A DNA stretch of 10,352 nt from Myxococcales bacterium (GCA_003155465.1 PMCR01000109.1:18701-29052), one strand, 5' to 3'; positions 1-7,187 are shown, counted from the stretch's first letter. The notes: generated from the sequence alone by a model not told the origin. Made by a program: numbers and translations.

Positions 1-40
1 ACCCGTTGCGGGTTCCCATGTCAATTCCGACGAGAGGCAA
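1..40 (-). CDS. Possible N-terminus of a divergent Hsp70/actin-like (ASKHA) ATPase, partial
   Basis: Read on the minus strand from a TTG at 40-38, the frame gives 13 residues, (M)PLVGIDMGTRNG, before the window ends. The segment VGIDMGTRNG closely matches the first phosphate-binding loop of Hsp70/DnaK-type proteins, whose typical form is VGIDLGTTNS. It sits at the very N-terminus, exactly where that loop lies in the family. The same D-x-G-T motif occurs more loosely in sugar kinases and other actin-fold ATPases. An in-frame TGA lies upstream (plus-strand 65-67), so the gene would have to begin at this TTG or at the ATG at 19-17. No clear Shine-Dalgarno sequence precedes the TTG. The gene would be divergent from the T6SS operon. 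Only 13 codons are visible, so chance resemblance remains possible. Full length, function and any link to secretion are inference. Confidence 0.35.
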   Translation of the reverse strand, partial: MPLVGIDMGTRNG

Positions 41-139
41 ACCGTTCGGTGTTCCAGGAGCAGGTCACGGCTTGCGAGAGTAGCACCACGCCTATTGCGC
101 TGGGCAGGATGGACTGGCAATCTCCCTGTCGTATTGCTC
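41..139. other. Leader region upstream of tssJ
   Basis: These 99 bases would separate tssJ from the possible divergent gene on the minus strand. Both promoters would then have to lie here or inside the coding ends. I find no convincing -35/-10 pair on either strand and no correctly spaced -24/-12 element. The tssJ frame stays open through it, so part of it could be coding if tssJ starts at TTG 95. A frame ending in TAG at 81-83 could alternatively be the tail of an upstream gene on the + strand; its 26 visible codons match nothing I recognise. Confidence 0.4.
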
Positions 140-673
140 ATGATCAGAAACGGGTTGTTGTCTTTGCTGCTGGCTGTGATCTTTGCGGCCTTGGCGTTCT
201 GCGCCCACGCGCCTCCGCCGCCTCCGCCGCCTCCGCCTGCCTGTCAGACACCGGAACCCGTCCGAGTGAGCATTCGCGCCTCGGATCGGCTCAACCCGGG
301 CGACAGCGGAGAATCACTCGCCACCACGGTCCGGATCTACCAACTCAAAGAGGTGAGCAAGCTGGAGGCGGCAAGTCCGGAGCAGATCCTGGACAACGAC
401 CGCGCCGTACTGGCCGACGATCTGGTCGCGGTCAGCGAAATCACACTCTACCCCGGAGAAACTGCCAGGCCATCGCTCAGCCGACGCGAGGGAGCCTTCT
501 TCCTCGCCGTGGTCGCGTTTTTCCGCCATCCCTCGGGTTCGGCCTGGCGGGTTGCGAGCAAATTGGCCCCGCCCGACGCTCAGTACTGCCACGCACCCGA
601 CGGCGGGACCGCCGATGCCGCGCGGCCGGCACTGCGCTTCGGCCTGGTGGACACCCGCGTGGAATTGCAGTGA
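140..673 (+). CDS. tssJ: TssJ, T6SS outer-membrane lipoprotein
   Basis: TssJ is the outer-membrane lipoprotein of the T6SS membrane complex. It faces the periplasm and binds the C-terminal part of TssM. From the ATG at 140 the product is 177 residues. It has a basic start (MIRNG), a hydrophobic stretch at residues 6-20, Cys21 in the context LAFC, nine consecutive prolines (25-33), then a TssJ-like beta-rich domain with segments such as VRIYQLK, PGETARP and FLAVVAFFRHP. Length and position just before tssK fit the family. The reading frame is open to the left window edge, with in-frame TTG codons at 95 and 134. I chose ATG 140 because it gives a compact signal peptide. No good Shine-Dalgarno sequence precedes any of these starts. 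Phe at position -1 of the lipobox is atypical, since Gly, Ala or Ser is usual, so lipidation at Cys21 is likely but not certain. The assignment rests on synteny plus domain resemblance. Confidence 0.85.
   Translation: MIRNGLLSLLLAVIFAALAFCAHAPPPPPPPPPACQTPEPVRVSIRASDRLNPGDSGESLATTVRIYQLKEVSKLEAASPEQILDNDRAVLADDLVAVSEITLYPGETARPSLSRREGAFFLAVVAFFRHPSGSAWRVASKLAPPDAQYCHAPDGGTADAARPALRFGLVDTRVELQ
212..238 (+). repeat. Nine-proline codon tract (CCT/CCG repeats) in tssJ
   Basis: The nine codons alternate CCT CCG CCG in almost three perfect 9-base units, and only the last base departs from the unit. They encode Pro25-Pro33 of TssJ, three residues after the presumed acylated Cys21. The tract probably forms a stiff linker between the lipid anchor and the folded domain. 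Proline runs of this kind stall ribosomes and normally need elongation factor EF-P (established knowledge). A short direct repeat is also prone to replication slippage in 9-base steps that would keep the frame. Confidence 0.85.
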
Positions 674-686
674 GGCTAAGAAACCG

Positions 687-2078
687 ATGATGGTCCCGCA
701 CCGAGTTGTTTGGTCCGAGGGAATGTTGGTTTCCCCCCAGCATCTGCAGCAGGCGGACCTGTACCACGAACGGCTGCTTGATGTGCGGCTGGCCGCTCTG
801 GTGCCGCAGACCTGGGGAATTCTGTCGCTTGACCTGGACCTGGGAGCGCTCCAGTCCGACCAGTTGCGGGTGAACCGCTTCGTCGGCATTCTGCCCGATG
901 GCCTCCATCTGGGTTTCGAGGCCGGGGATCCCGAGGCTCCTGCGGCGCGGGCGATCGGGGCGCACTTTCCCCCTGCCTCGTCTGGACTTGAGGTGTTTCT
1001 GGCCGTGCCCAAGGAGCGGGATGGGGTTCCCAGCGTGGCGGCTGAGGCCACCGGCGGCGACGGGCCCGCTGCCGGGGTTCGACGCACGCGCTTCAGCGCG
1101 GCCACCCAGCCGGTGGGTGATATGACCGGGGAGTCGGCCGACCTGCCTATCGCGTTCGCCCGGCGCAACATTTCGGTGCTGTTCGGCGATGAGGCGCGGG
1201 ATGATTTCGACTCCATCAAGATCGCCGAGGTCGTCCGCACCGCCAGCAACACGCTCGTTCCGAGCGAAGCCTTCATCCCCTCGGTGCTGTCCATCTCGGG
1301 CTCGTCGTTCTTGATGAGCGGCGTACGCCGTCTCCTCGCGCTGATGACCGCCAAGCAGCGCCAGCTTTCCGAGGAACGCCGGCAGCGCGACGCGGTGACG
1401 GTGGAATTCGGGGCCGGTGACATCACACGCTATCTGCAACTCTCTGCCTTGAATGCGGCCATTCCGCTCCTCGTTCACGCTGGACGTGATGGGGAGCTTA
1501 GCCCACGTGAGCTCTACCTCTTTCTCATCCAGATGGCCGGCCAACTATCGACCCTGGTATCCGATGCCGATCCATCGTCGTTTCCGGCCTTCACCTTCAC
1601 CGACCTGCGCGCCACCTTCGAGGAGCTGTTCGCGCTTCTCACCAGTCTCCTGCGCGTCAGCGTGCGCGAGGTGTGCGTGGTCGTGCCCATGGACGTGCGG
1701 GAAGGGCTGCACGTCGGCAACATGAGCGACGAGCGCATCGTGAAGTGTGCCCAGTTCGTGCTTGCGGCTCAGGCGCGCGGGATCTCCGAGGAGCAGCTGG
1801 CGCGCGAGCTGCCCGGGCGGGCCAAGATCGCCTCCTTCGGCCAATTGCCGTTTCTTCTGCGCTCGGCGACGCGCGGGCTCAGCCTGCAGGTCACCCACCG
1901 ACCGCCTGTCGAGGTGCCGGTGCGGCCCAACGTGGCCTACTTCTTCATCGATGCAGCCGGCGGGGCCGAGCATTGGCGCCACGTTCTGAACGAGCGCACC
2001 ATCGCCATCTACGTACCGCCCCCCTACGATCCCGCGCAGCTCAAGCTCGAGATCTTTGCCATTCCCGCCAAGACATAG
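687..2078 (+). CDS. tssK: TssK, T6SS baseplate adaptor
   Basis: TssK is the trimeric cytoplasmic adaptor that connects the T6SS baseplate (TssE/F/G/VgrG) to the cytoplasmic parts of TssL and TssM. The product is 463 residues, close to the usual length of about 450. It begins with the family hallmark, seen here as VVWSEGMLVSPQHLQQAD (residues 7-24), where other members have W-x-EG-M-x-x-x-PQHFQQ. Other family-like segments are the helical middle region RRLLALMTAKQRQL, the FTDLRATFEELF helix, and the C-terminal beta-rich receptor-binding part ending IAIYVPPPYDPAQLKLEIFAIP. Two adjacent ATG codons (687 and 690) could start it. The frame is open further upstream, but the hallmark would then be buried. 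A GAGG at 672-675, overlapping the tssJ stop, lies 11 bases before ATG 687. The gene is 13 bases after tssJ and 8 bases before tssL, so it is operonic. No defect is visible. Confidence 0.97.
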   Translation: MMVPHRVVWSEGMLVSPQHLQQADLYHERLLDVRLAALVPQTWGILSLDLDLGALQSDQLRVNRFVGILPDGLHLGFEAGDPEAPAARAIGAHFPPASSGLEVFLAVPKERDGVPSVAAEATGGDGPAAGVRRTRFSAATQPVGDMTGESADLPIAFARRNISVLFGDEARDDFDSIKIAEVVRTASNTLVPSEAFIPSVLSISGSSFLMSGVRRLLALMTAKQRQLSEERRQRDAVTVEFGAGDITRYLQLSALNAAIPLLVHAGRDGELSPRELYLFLIQMAGQLSTLVSDADPSSFPAFTFTDLRATFEELFALLTSLLRVSVREVCVVVPMDVREGLHVGNMSDERIVKCAQFVLAAQARGISEEQLARELPGRAKIASFGQLPFLLRSATRGLSLQVTHRPPVEVPVRPNVAYFFIDAAGGAEHWRHVLNERTIAIYVPPPYDPAQLKLEIFAIPAKT

Positions 2079-2081
2079 GGG
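2077..2081 (+). promoter_or_regulatory. Ribosome-binding site of tssL overlapping the tssK stop
   Basis: AGGGG begins inside the TAG stop of tssK (2076-2078) and lies 5 bases before ATG 2087. It fixes the tssL start and suggests that ribosomes finishing tssK reinitiate on tssL. Confidence 0.8.
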
Positions 2082-2086
2082 ACGCG

Positions 2087-2752
2087 ATGGACTTGGTTTC
2101 TGACCTCACCAGCGAGTGCTTCAGCGCCATCGGCCGCCTGCGCGAGGTCGATGAGCCTGTGGCATCCCCCGAGGCCGTGCACACCCGTTTGCGAGCCTTC
2201 GTGGAGAGCTTCAAGGAACGTGCACGCCGTGCCGGCCTTGCCGAGAAGGACACGCAGGACATCGCATACGCTCTGGTCGCTCTCATGGACGAGGTCGCGC
2301 TACGCGCGCCCGAGCCGCTGCGCGGCTACTGGATGAACCAGCCTCTGCAACTGCATTTTTTTCATGAGAACGTAGCGGGCGAGGGTTTCTTCGCCCGACT
2401 CGACAGCCTGTTGGCAGACGGGCGCCGGCTGGCGCCCCTGCGCGTCTACCAGCTGTGCCTGTTGTTTGGGTTCCAGGGCAAGTACGGCCTTCCTGGGGGC
2501 GACGTCGAACTCATGCGCATTGCGGAAGCCGTGCGCAACCAAGTGGAACGGAACCAGGAAGTGCCCGAGGCGTTCTCGCCGGCGGGTGAAGCGCCCGACG
2601 AGCCGCTGGTTCGCAGCGCCAGCCGCAACGTCCTTCTCTGGGTGTCGCTCGGGATTTTTGCAGTGGCCCTGGCCGTCTTCGTGGGCCTGAGGCTTTCATT
2701 CGATCGCGGGGTCGGCGATCTGACCGGCCGCGTGGACGAGATAGCGCCGTAG
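2087..2752 (+). CDS. tssL: TssL, DotU-family inner-membrane protein (short form)
   Basis: TssL is an inner-membrane, tail-anchored component of the T6SS membrane complex. Its cytoplasmic hook-shaped domain contacts TssK and TssM. The product is 221 residues. DotU-family features are YALVALMDEVAL (61-72), the W-x-x-x-PLQL-x-FF segment (82-92, followed by HENVAGEGFF) and YQLCLLFGFQGKYG (121-134). A single transmembrane helix near residues 181-201 (NVLLWVSLGIFAVALAVFVGL) is followed by only about 20 residues, which should lie in the periplasm. Long-form TssL proteins carry an OmpA-like peptidoglycan-binding domain after the helix, and this one does not. Wall anchoring would therefore need another protein such as a TagL-like factor, not seen in this window. 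The start is ATG 2087, set by the AGGGG just upstream. The gene is 10 bases before tssM. Confidence 0.96.
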   Translation: MDLVSDLTSECFSAIGRLREVDEPVASPEAVHTRLRAFVESFKERARRAGLAEKDTQDIAYALVALMDEVALRAPEPLRGYWMNQPLQLHFFHENVAGEGFFARLDSLLADGRRLAPLRVYQLCLLFGFQGKYGLPGGDVELMRIAEAVRNQVERNQEVPEAFSPAGEAPDEPLVRSASRNVLLWVSLGIFAVALAVFVGLRLSFDRGVGDLTGRVDEIAP

Positions 2753-2755
2753 GGG
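2751..2755 (+). promoter_or_regulatory. Ribosome-binding site of tssM overlapping the tssL stop
   Basis: AGGGG starts at the second base of the TAG stop of tssL (2750-2752), 7 bases before the GTG at 2763. It supports GTG 2763 as the tssM start. Confidence 0.8.
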
Positions 2756-2762
2756 TCATTCC

Positions 2763-5700
2763 GTGCTCAAGTACATCGTTGGGCTCATTTTCATCGGGCT
2801 GACCTGGGCAGCCGCTCTCGTGTTCCGAGGCGTGACGCCCCTGATCTGGGTGGCCATCGTCGTGACTGTCGTGGTGGCACTTGGCCTGGTCACCATTGAC
2901 TTGGTTCGGATGTTCATCGCGCGTCGTGCGTCGGCTACGTTGGAACAAGGCCTAAGTGGCGATGGCGCGGCCGGCATGCGGCCGGATCAACAGGCCGAGA
3001 TCGCCGCCATGCAGGCAGAATTCCAGAAGGCCCTGCGCAGTCTCACGTCCTCGCGCCTGGGGCACAGGGGCGGTGATGCCCTCGGCGCTTTGCCCTGGTA
3101 TGTGATCATCGGGCCGCCCGGGTCAGGCAAGACCACGGCGCTGAGGAGCTCGGGCTTGCCCTTCCCTCATGCCAAGGGAGGGCGGGTGAGGGGCGTGGGC
3201 GGTACGCGCAATTGCGACTGGTGGCTGACCAACGACGCCGTCATCTTGGATACGGCCGGCCGCTGGGCGACGCAGGAAGATGACCGGGAAGAATGGCTCG
3301 CGTTTCTTGACCTGCTTCACCAGACCCGGCCGCGCAAGCCAGTGAACGGCATCTTGGTCGCCGTGAGCCTGACGGATCTGCAGGGCGAGCCGGATGAGAT
3401 TGCAGCCTTGGCCAAGGCCCTGCGCGAACGCGTCGACGAGGTGATAGGGCGTCTGGAAATGGTGCTGCCCGTGTACCTCCTGGTCACGAAGTGCGACCTG
3501 ATCCCCGGCTTTATCGAGATGTTCGGCGACTTGCGCGACAAGGAGCGCGGCCAGATTTGGGGTTTCACGCTGCCGCTTCTGGCCACCGCGGATGAGCGGA
3601 TCGATGCGTTCGGCGGGCATCTGGACGAGTTGTGCGAGGTCGCTGAGCAGAAAGCGGCGGTGCGCATGCACGACGACCGCCGGGTGGAGGCTCGTTTTGC
3701 CATCTTCGAGTTCTCGCAGCAGTTCGCGACATTGAAGCAGAGCCTGACCGACTTGGTGACCGACCTTTTCTCGGAGAACGTGTATCAGGACGCCCCCATC
3801 ATGCGCGGGGTCTACTTCACCAGCGGGACACAGGAGGGCCGTCCCATAGACCGGATCATGAAGTCGATGGCCGAGGCCTTCGGCGTGTCGGGGCGGGCGG
3901 CAGCGGTCGCGGTCAGCAAGTCCAAGAGCTACTTTCTGCGCGACCTCTTCACCAGGGTTGTGTTTCCCGACAAAGACGTCGCCATCCGGAGCACCCGGGT
4001 CTTGGTACGACAGCGAATGAAGCGTCTGGCGTTGACGGTCTGCGCGCTGGCTGCAGCAGCCGGGTTTCTCTTCCTGCCCGTCCGGTCGTTCAGTACCAGC
4101 CGGGCCCTCGTCCAAGAGGTGCGCCGATGCGTCGACAAGCTGGCGGCTGGCCGGCAAGGCCGGGAGGCGGCCTCCGTCCCATCGGCTGCCACCCTGGAAT
4201 CCGTTGAGACCATGGCCAAGACCCTGACCGAAGATGGCGAGGGTTCGGTCCTGTTTCCCCTTTCCCCGGTCTACAAGAGCCTGCGCACAGCTATTGAACG
4301 CCTCGTCGTGCGTCCGATTCTGCATGCTGACGTCGCCAGGGCCTCGGCTTCGGGCAAGTTAGCGCCATCGGAACTGATGGACGCACTGGTGCTGCACCTA
4401 CTGCTCACCGAGAACAAACAACCCGACGAGCCTACGCCCCGGACGGCGCGTTGGGAGGACGCGGTCAAGCTCGCGGGGCAGAAAGCCGCCGCTCGCTGGG
4501 AGAGCCTTAGCGGGGCGGTGCCTGCCTCGCGGGCTCCGCGCGTGGTGGATGCTCTGGTGCGCTACTATGCGGTGGGCATCCAGGATCCCGGCGACCTCAT
4601 CGACCGGGACCGGAAGTTCGTCAGCGCGGCCCGTGCCACGCTCATCGGGGCGGGTGACGATCCGTTGGCCGAGCTGATCAACGACCCGGCCATGCCACGC
4701 GATCTGAAGTTGGTGGACGTGCTGGGCGGAGCGGTGGTTTTCTTCCACGCCGAGGAAGGACAGAAGCGGCCGGGGACCGTGATCCGCGGCGCCTTCACCC
4801 CGGCCGGCTATCGCGTCGTCAAACAGCGACTGGAGCAGCTGCAAAAAGCCCAGGATGTTGAGGAGGATGCGTGGATCCTCGGTAAGGAACGCAAGGCCAA
4901 GGATGCGAGGGCGGTTGCGCGAATTCGCACGGACTACTTCACGCAATACTTGGGTGCTTGGAAGGCTTTTCTTCTGACCCTGGCAGTGCGCGAGCCGGCC
5001 AGCTTGGAGCAAGCCCGCGGGCTCTGCAAGAGGCTCACGCTCGAGAAGCCCTTCGAGACCATATGGCGCAATTTGGGTGAGAATTTCAGTCTCAAAGACG
5101 AGTCGCTGGCGGGCAAGGCCCTTGGCATGCTCAAGGGCGCGGCGGACAAGGCGGGCGCGCCGGCCGGCAGCGCAGACATGTTGGAGAACCAGGATCCAGG
5201 AGCGAAGCAAGTGGCGGCCGAATTCGAGAGCCTGCTGCGCTTTGGATCGGTGAAGCCGAGCGGTTTCGACCAATACAACCAGATCCTGGGGGAGATCGCG
5301 GCGGCCATGGGCGATCAGGGCACGCCGGAGCCGAAGGCATTCCAGACTGTGCTTCGGACCCAGCGAGCCGCCCTCTCGGGTCTGATCGTGCGCTACAACG
5401 ACCGGGGCTGGGAGCAGGGTTTGCTGGAACGGATTCTCATGCCGCCCTTGCGCGGGGCAGAGGTGGCTATCGTGGGCGCGAGCGCGGAGCTGGCCAACCG
5501 CAAGTGGTGCGAAACCGTGGTCGTGGCCTACGACGAGCTTCTGGCGGGGAAGTTCCCCTTTGCCACCGGCAAGTCGACCGGCGAGGCACGGCTGGCCGAT
5601 GTGGAGAAGTTCTTCCAACCGGCAAGCGGCGTTCTCTGGCAGTACTTCACCGAATCGCTACAGGCCGATATTGAACGAATGGGCTCCGTCTTCCGGGTCA

Positions 5701-6194
5701 AGGAGGGGGCCTCGGTTCGCTACAAGGACGACTTCCTCAAGTTCTGGCCGCGCGCGCAGGAGATGTCGAGCCGGCTTTTCGCCAAGGATCCAGGGAAGCT
5801 CGGTATGCCCGTCGAGGTCCGCATTCGCCCGTCGGCTCAGTATTCGAAGATTGTCCTCGACACTGGCAGCAAGAAGGTCGTGGGACTCAACGCGGTGGAG
5901 CGCTGGGATGATGTCCTGTGGCCATCCCGGCGCGCGCTCGTGCGTTTGTACGTCAAGTCGGACGAAGTGGAATCGCTCGGCCCCCGTGAGGACGGTGACT
6001 GGGCTCTCTTCCATCTGCTCGGCCAAGGCACGAGTCCCAGCCGAGGCGGCGAGGTGCTCTCGCTCTCGTTCATGCCCACGCTGGGCCAGGGGAAGGTCCA
6101 GATTGACTTCAAGCCCGATATCCTGCGCGACCTGTTTGCGCGCTTCGTGCTTCCACGCAGCATTACCCCGGGGACCGCCGCGTGTCGCAAGTGA
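2763..6194 (+). CDS. tssM: TssM, IcmF-family inner-membrane T6SS protein
   Basis: TssM is the large inner-membrane scaffold of the T6SS. It binds TssL in the membrane and TssJ through its periplasmic C-terminus. The 1143 residues match the usual length. Two N-terminal transmembrane helices (about 4-22 and 26-47) precede a cytoplasmic GTPase-like domain and a third helix (about 421-439). The rest, roughly 440-1143, is periplasmic. The nucleotide-binding motifs look intact: Walker A GPPGSGKTT (117-125), DTAGRW (163-168) and TKCD (242-245). Near residues 668-702 are the family segments GAFTPAGYRVV and EDAWILG. The C-terminal domain contains RWDDVLWPS, DGDWALFHLL and a final DLFARFVLP. The GTG start at 2763 is chosen for the ribosome-binding site 7 bases upstream and because TM1 begins immediately. 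The 3' end overlaps tagF by 13 bases in another frame. Whether nucleotide hydrolysis is needed varies between systems. Confidence 0.98.
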   Translation: MLKYIVGLIFIGLTWAAALVFRGVTPLIWVAIVVTVVVALGLVTIDLVRMFIARRASATLEQGLSGDGAAGMRPDQQAEIAAMQAEFQKALRSLTSSRLGHRGGDALGALPWYVIIGPPGSGKTTALRSSGLPFPHAKGGRVRGVGGTRNCDWWLTNDAVILDTAGRWATQEDDREEWLAFLDLLHQTRPRKPVNGILVAVSLTDLQGEPDEIAALAKALRERVDEVIGRLEMVLPVYLLVTKCDLIPGFIEMFGDLRDKERGQIWGFTLPLLATADERIDAFGGHLDELCEVAEQKAAVRMHDDRRVEARFAIFEFSQQFATLKQSLTDLVTDLFSENVYQDAPIMRGVYFTSGTQEGRPIDRIMKSMAEAFGVSGRAAAVAVSKSKSYFLRDLFTRVVFPDKDVAIRSTRVLVRQRMKRLALTVCALAAAAGFLFLPVRSFSTSRALVQEVRRCVDKLAAGRQGREAASVPSAATLESVETMAKTLTEDGEGSVLFPLSPVYKSLRTAIERLVVRPILHADVARASASGKLAPSELMDALVLHLLLTENKQPDEPTPRTARWEDAVKLAGQKAAARWESLSGAVPASRAPRVVDALVRYYAVGIQDPGDLIDRDRKFVSAARATLIGAGDDPLAELINDPAMPRDLKLVDVLGGAVVFFHAEEGQKRPGTVIRGAFTPAGYRVVKQRLEQLQKAQDVEEDAWILGKERKAKDARAVARIRTDYFTQYLGAWKAFLLTLAVREPASLEQARGLCKRLTLEKPFETIWRNLGENFSLKDESLAGKALGMLKGAADKAGAPAGSADMLENQDPGAKQVAAEFESLLRFGSVKPSGFDQYNQILGEIAAAMGDQGTPEPKAFQTVLRTQRAALSGLIVRYNDRGWEQGLLERILMPPLRGAEVAIVGASAELANRKWCETVVVAYDELLAGKFPFATGKSTGEARLADVEKFFQPASGVLWQYFTESLQADIERMGSVFRVKEGASVRYKDDFLKFWPRAQEMSSRLFAKDPGKLGMPVEVRIRPSAQYSKIVLDTGSKKVVGLNAVERWDDVLWPSRRALVRLYVKSDEVESLGPREDGDWALFHLLGQGTSPSRGGEVLSLSFMPTLGQGKVQIDFKPDILRDLFARFVLPRSITPGTAACRK
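6170..6174 (+). promoter_or_regulatory. Ribosome-binding site of tagF inside the tssM 3' end
   Basis: GGGGA lies within the last codons of tssM, 7 bases before the GTG at 6182. It supports that GTG as the tagF start. Confidence 0.6.
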
Positions 6195-7120
6195 CGCTCG
6201 CTCCACCCACTGCGGTGGGACTTTTCGGGAAGATTCCCGCTGAACGCGACTTCGTCCGTGTCAACGCCGGTGCGTTCTTGCGGGCCGGTCTCGACCGCTG
6301 GTTTCAAGAAGGCGTCGAGCACATGAGAAGTGAGCGCACTCAGTTGCCCGCGGAACCCGCGCATTTCTTGCTTGTTCCGGCCGCTGGCGCCGCGCCGTTT
6401 GCTGGCGTATTCGCTCCCGGCCAGGACGCAGTTGGCCGCGCATTCCCGGTCGTCGTTTTCGCGGTCCTGGATCCGCCACCGACGCGCGCGGATCTTCCCC
6501 TTCTTCCCGCGCAGCTCGCATCCTTCTGGGACGCCAGCGCCAGCCTGGCGCTGGCCGCCCAAGGAATGGCCGGGGGACCTTTGGCGGCCGAGGCCTGCGC
6601 CTTGGCGTCCACCTTGCGACCGGCTGCCCCGCCCCTCGACCTGAATGCGCTGTTGCTGCAGTCGAACTCGTCCGAGCTTTGCGCCGCTGTGGGCGGGTCG
6701 CCCGATGCGGCTGCCTACGCCATCACGACCCTCATCGCGGCGTGTTCTCGGACGAACGCTCAACCGCCGGAGTCGTCCGGCCGCGTGCTGGCGCTTGACT
6801 GCCCAGCGCCGAGCGACGGGCTGCGGGCCTTCTGGTTGGAACTGGTGCGCCGGAATCTGGGCGCCAAGGTGCAGATGCCGTCTTCTATGTGGACGCGAGA
6901 GAGTGGGCGCTTGCTCGTCGCGCTTGGTCCAGCCCCGAGCCCGATGCTTGCCTTCTTGGCCGACCCCGACCACAAAAGCAACCGCCGCTGGCCGCTGCGA
7001 ACCTCCAGCCAGGCTGCGCGCGCGGGCGCAGTCGAGAAGCTCTCACCGTCCCAACGGCAGGCGCTGGCAGCAGAGGACGCATCGTTGGCCGACGTTTTGT
7101 CCGTGTTCTGTGCCGTTTAG
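6182..7120 (+). CDS. tagF: TagF, T6SS-associated regulatory protein
   Basis: The product is 312 residues and resembles the TagF family (type VI secretion-associated protein, BMA_A0400 type). In Pseudomonas aeruginosa and Agrobacterium, TagF represses T6SS assembly after translation, through the Fha protein. The hallmark N-terminal segment is GLFGKIPAERDFVRV (13-27), comparable to GxxGKLPxxGDFV in relatives. Next come LDRWFQEGVE (37-46), the strand segment PGQDAVGRAFPVVVFAVL, and a later PSSMWT plus LLVALGPAPSPMLAFL section. I see no fused PppA phosphatase domain, which some TagF proteins carry, and no signal peptide, so it should be cytoplasmic. The start is GTG 6182, just before the tssM stop, so the two genes overlap by 13 bases and are probably coupled. 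The partners expected in a threonine-phosphorylation pathway (PpkA, PppA, Fha) are not in the window. Family call is firm; the repressor role is inferred. Confidence 0.9.
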   Translation: MSQVTLAPPTAVGLFGKIPAERDFVRVNAGAFLRAGLDRWFQEGVEHMRSERTQLPAEPAHFLLVPAAGAAPFAGVFAPGQDAVGRAFPVVVFAVLDPPPTRADLPLLPAQLASFWDASASLALAAQGMAGGPLAAEACALASTLRPAAPPLDLNALLLQSNSSELCAAVGGSPDAAAYAITTLIAACSRTNAQPPESSGRVLALDCPAPSDGLRAFWLELVRRNLGAKVQMPSSMWTRESGRLLVALGPAPSPMLAFLADPDHKSNRRWPLRTSSQAARAGAVEKLSPSQRQALAAEDASLADVLSVFCAV

Positions 7121-7135
7121 CGTTAAACCCAAATC

Positions 7136-7164
7136 TTGACAGACTCGCTGCGTTGGAGGCTAAT
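7136..7164 (+). promoter_or_regulatory. Candidate sigma-70-type promoter before tssA
   Basis: A perfect TTGACA hexamer (7136-7141) is followed after 17 bases by GCTAAT (7159-7164), which matches TATAAT at its last four positions but lacks the conserved first T and second A. The bases just upstream (7123-7135) are AT-richer than the surrounding genes. Transcription would start near 7171, giving a leader of under 20 bases before ATG 7188. It lies in one of only two intergenic gaps over 50 bases inside the operon. The weak -10 keeps confidence low. Confidence 0.3.
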
Positions 7165-7176
7165 TGGGCTTTGTTG

Positions 7177-7180
7177 CAGG
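7177..7180 (+). promoter_or_regulatory. Ribosome-binding site of tssA
   Basis: CAGG lies 7 bases before ATG 7188. It favours that ATG over an in-frame TTG at 7164, which would add eight residues (MGFVAGTR) not expected in the family. Confidence 0.5.
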
Positions 7181-7187
7181 CACCCGC

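Noticed and set aside
1..13. ACCCG-TTG-CGGGT inverted repeat as a terminator
   Set aside because: Three-base loop, short stem and no T-run; it also falls inside the possible minus-strand coding sequence.
62..76. Sigma-54-like -24/-12 element upstream of tssJ
   Set aside because: GG at 63-64 and GC at 74-75 are one base too close, and the flanking bases do not match TGGCAC.
2..139. Longer TssJ reading from the left window edge
   Set aside because: The frame is open, but the extra residues are Arg-rich and would bury the signal peptide that begins at ATG 140.
314..1544. Two antisense open frames opposite tssJ and tssK
   Set aside because: No domain, no plausible start signals, and both overlap recognised genes.
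1673..2086. Upstream in-frame extension of tssL into tssK
   Set aside because: The added sequence is Arg/Ala-rich shadow of tssK; ATG 2087 has a good ribosome-binding site and matches the family start.
3123..4325. Antisense open frame (400 codons) opposite the tssM GTPase-like region
   Set aside because: The sense strand carries intact Walker A, DTAGRW and TKCD motifs; the antisense product has none.
4398..5618. Long antisense open frame (406 codons) opposite tssM
   Set aside because: Arg/Leu/His-rich translation without family features; it mirrors the tssM codon pattern.
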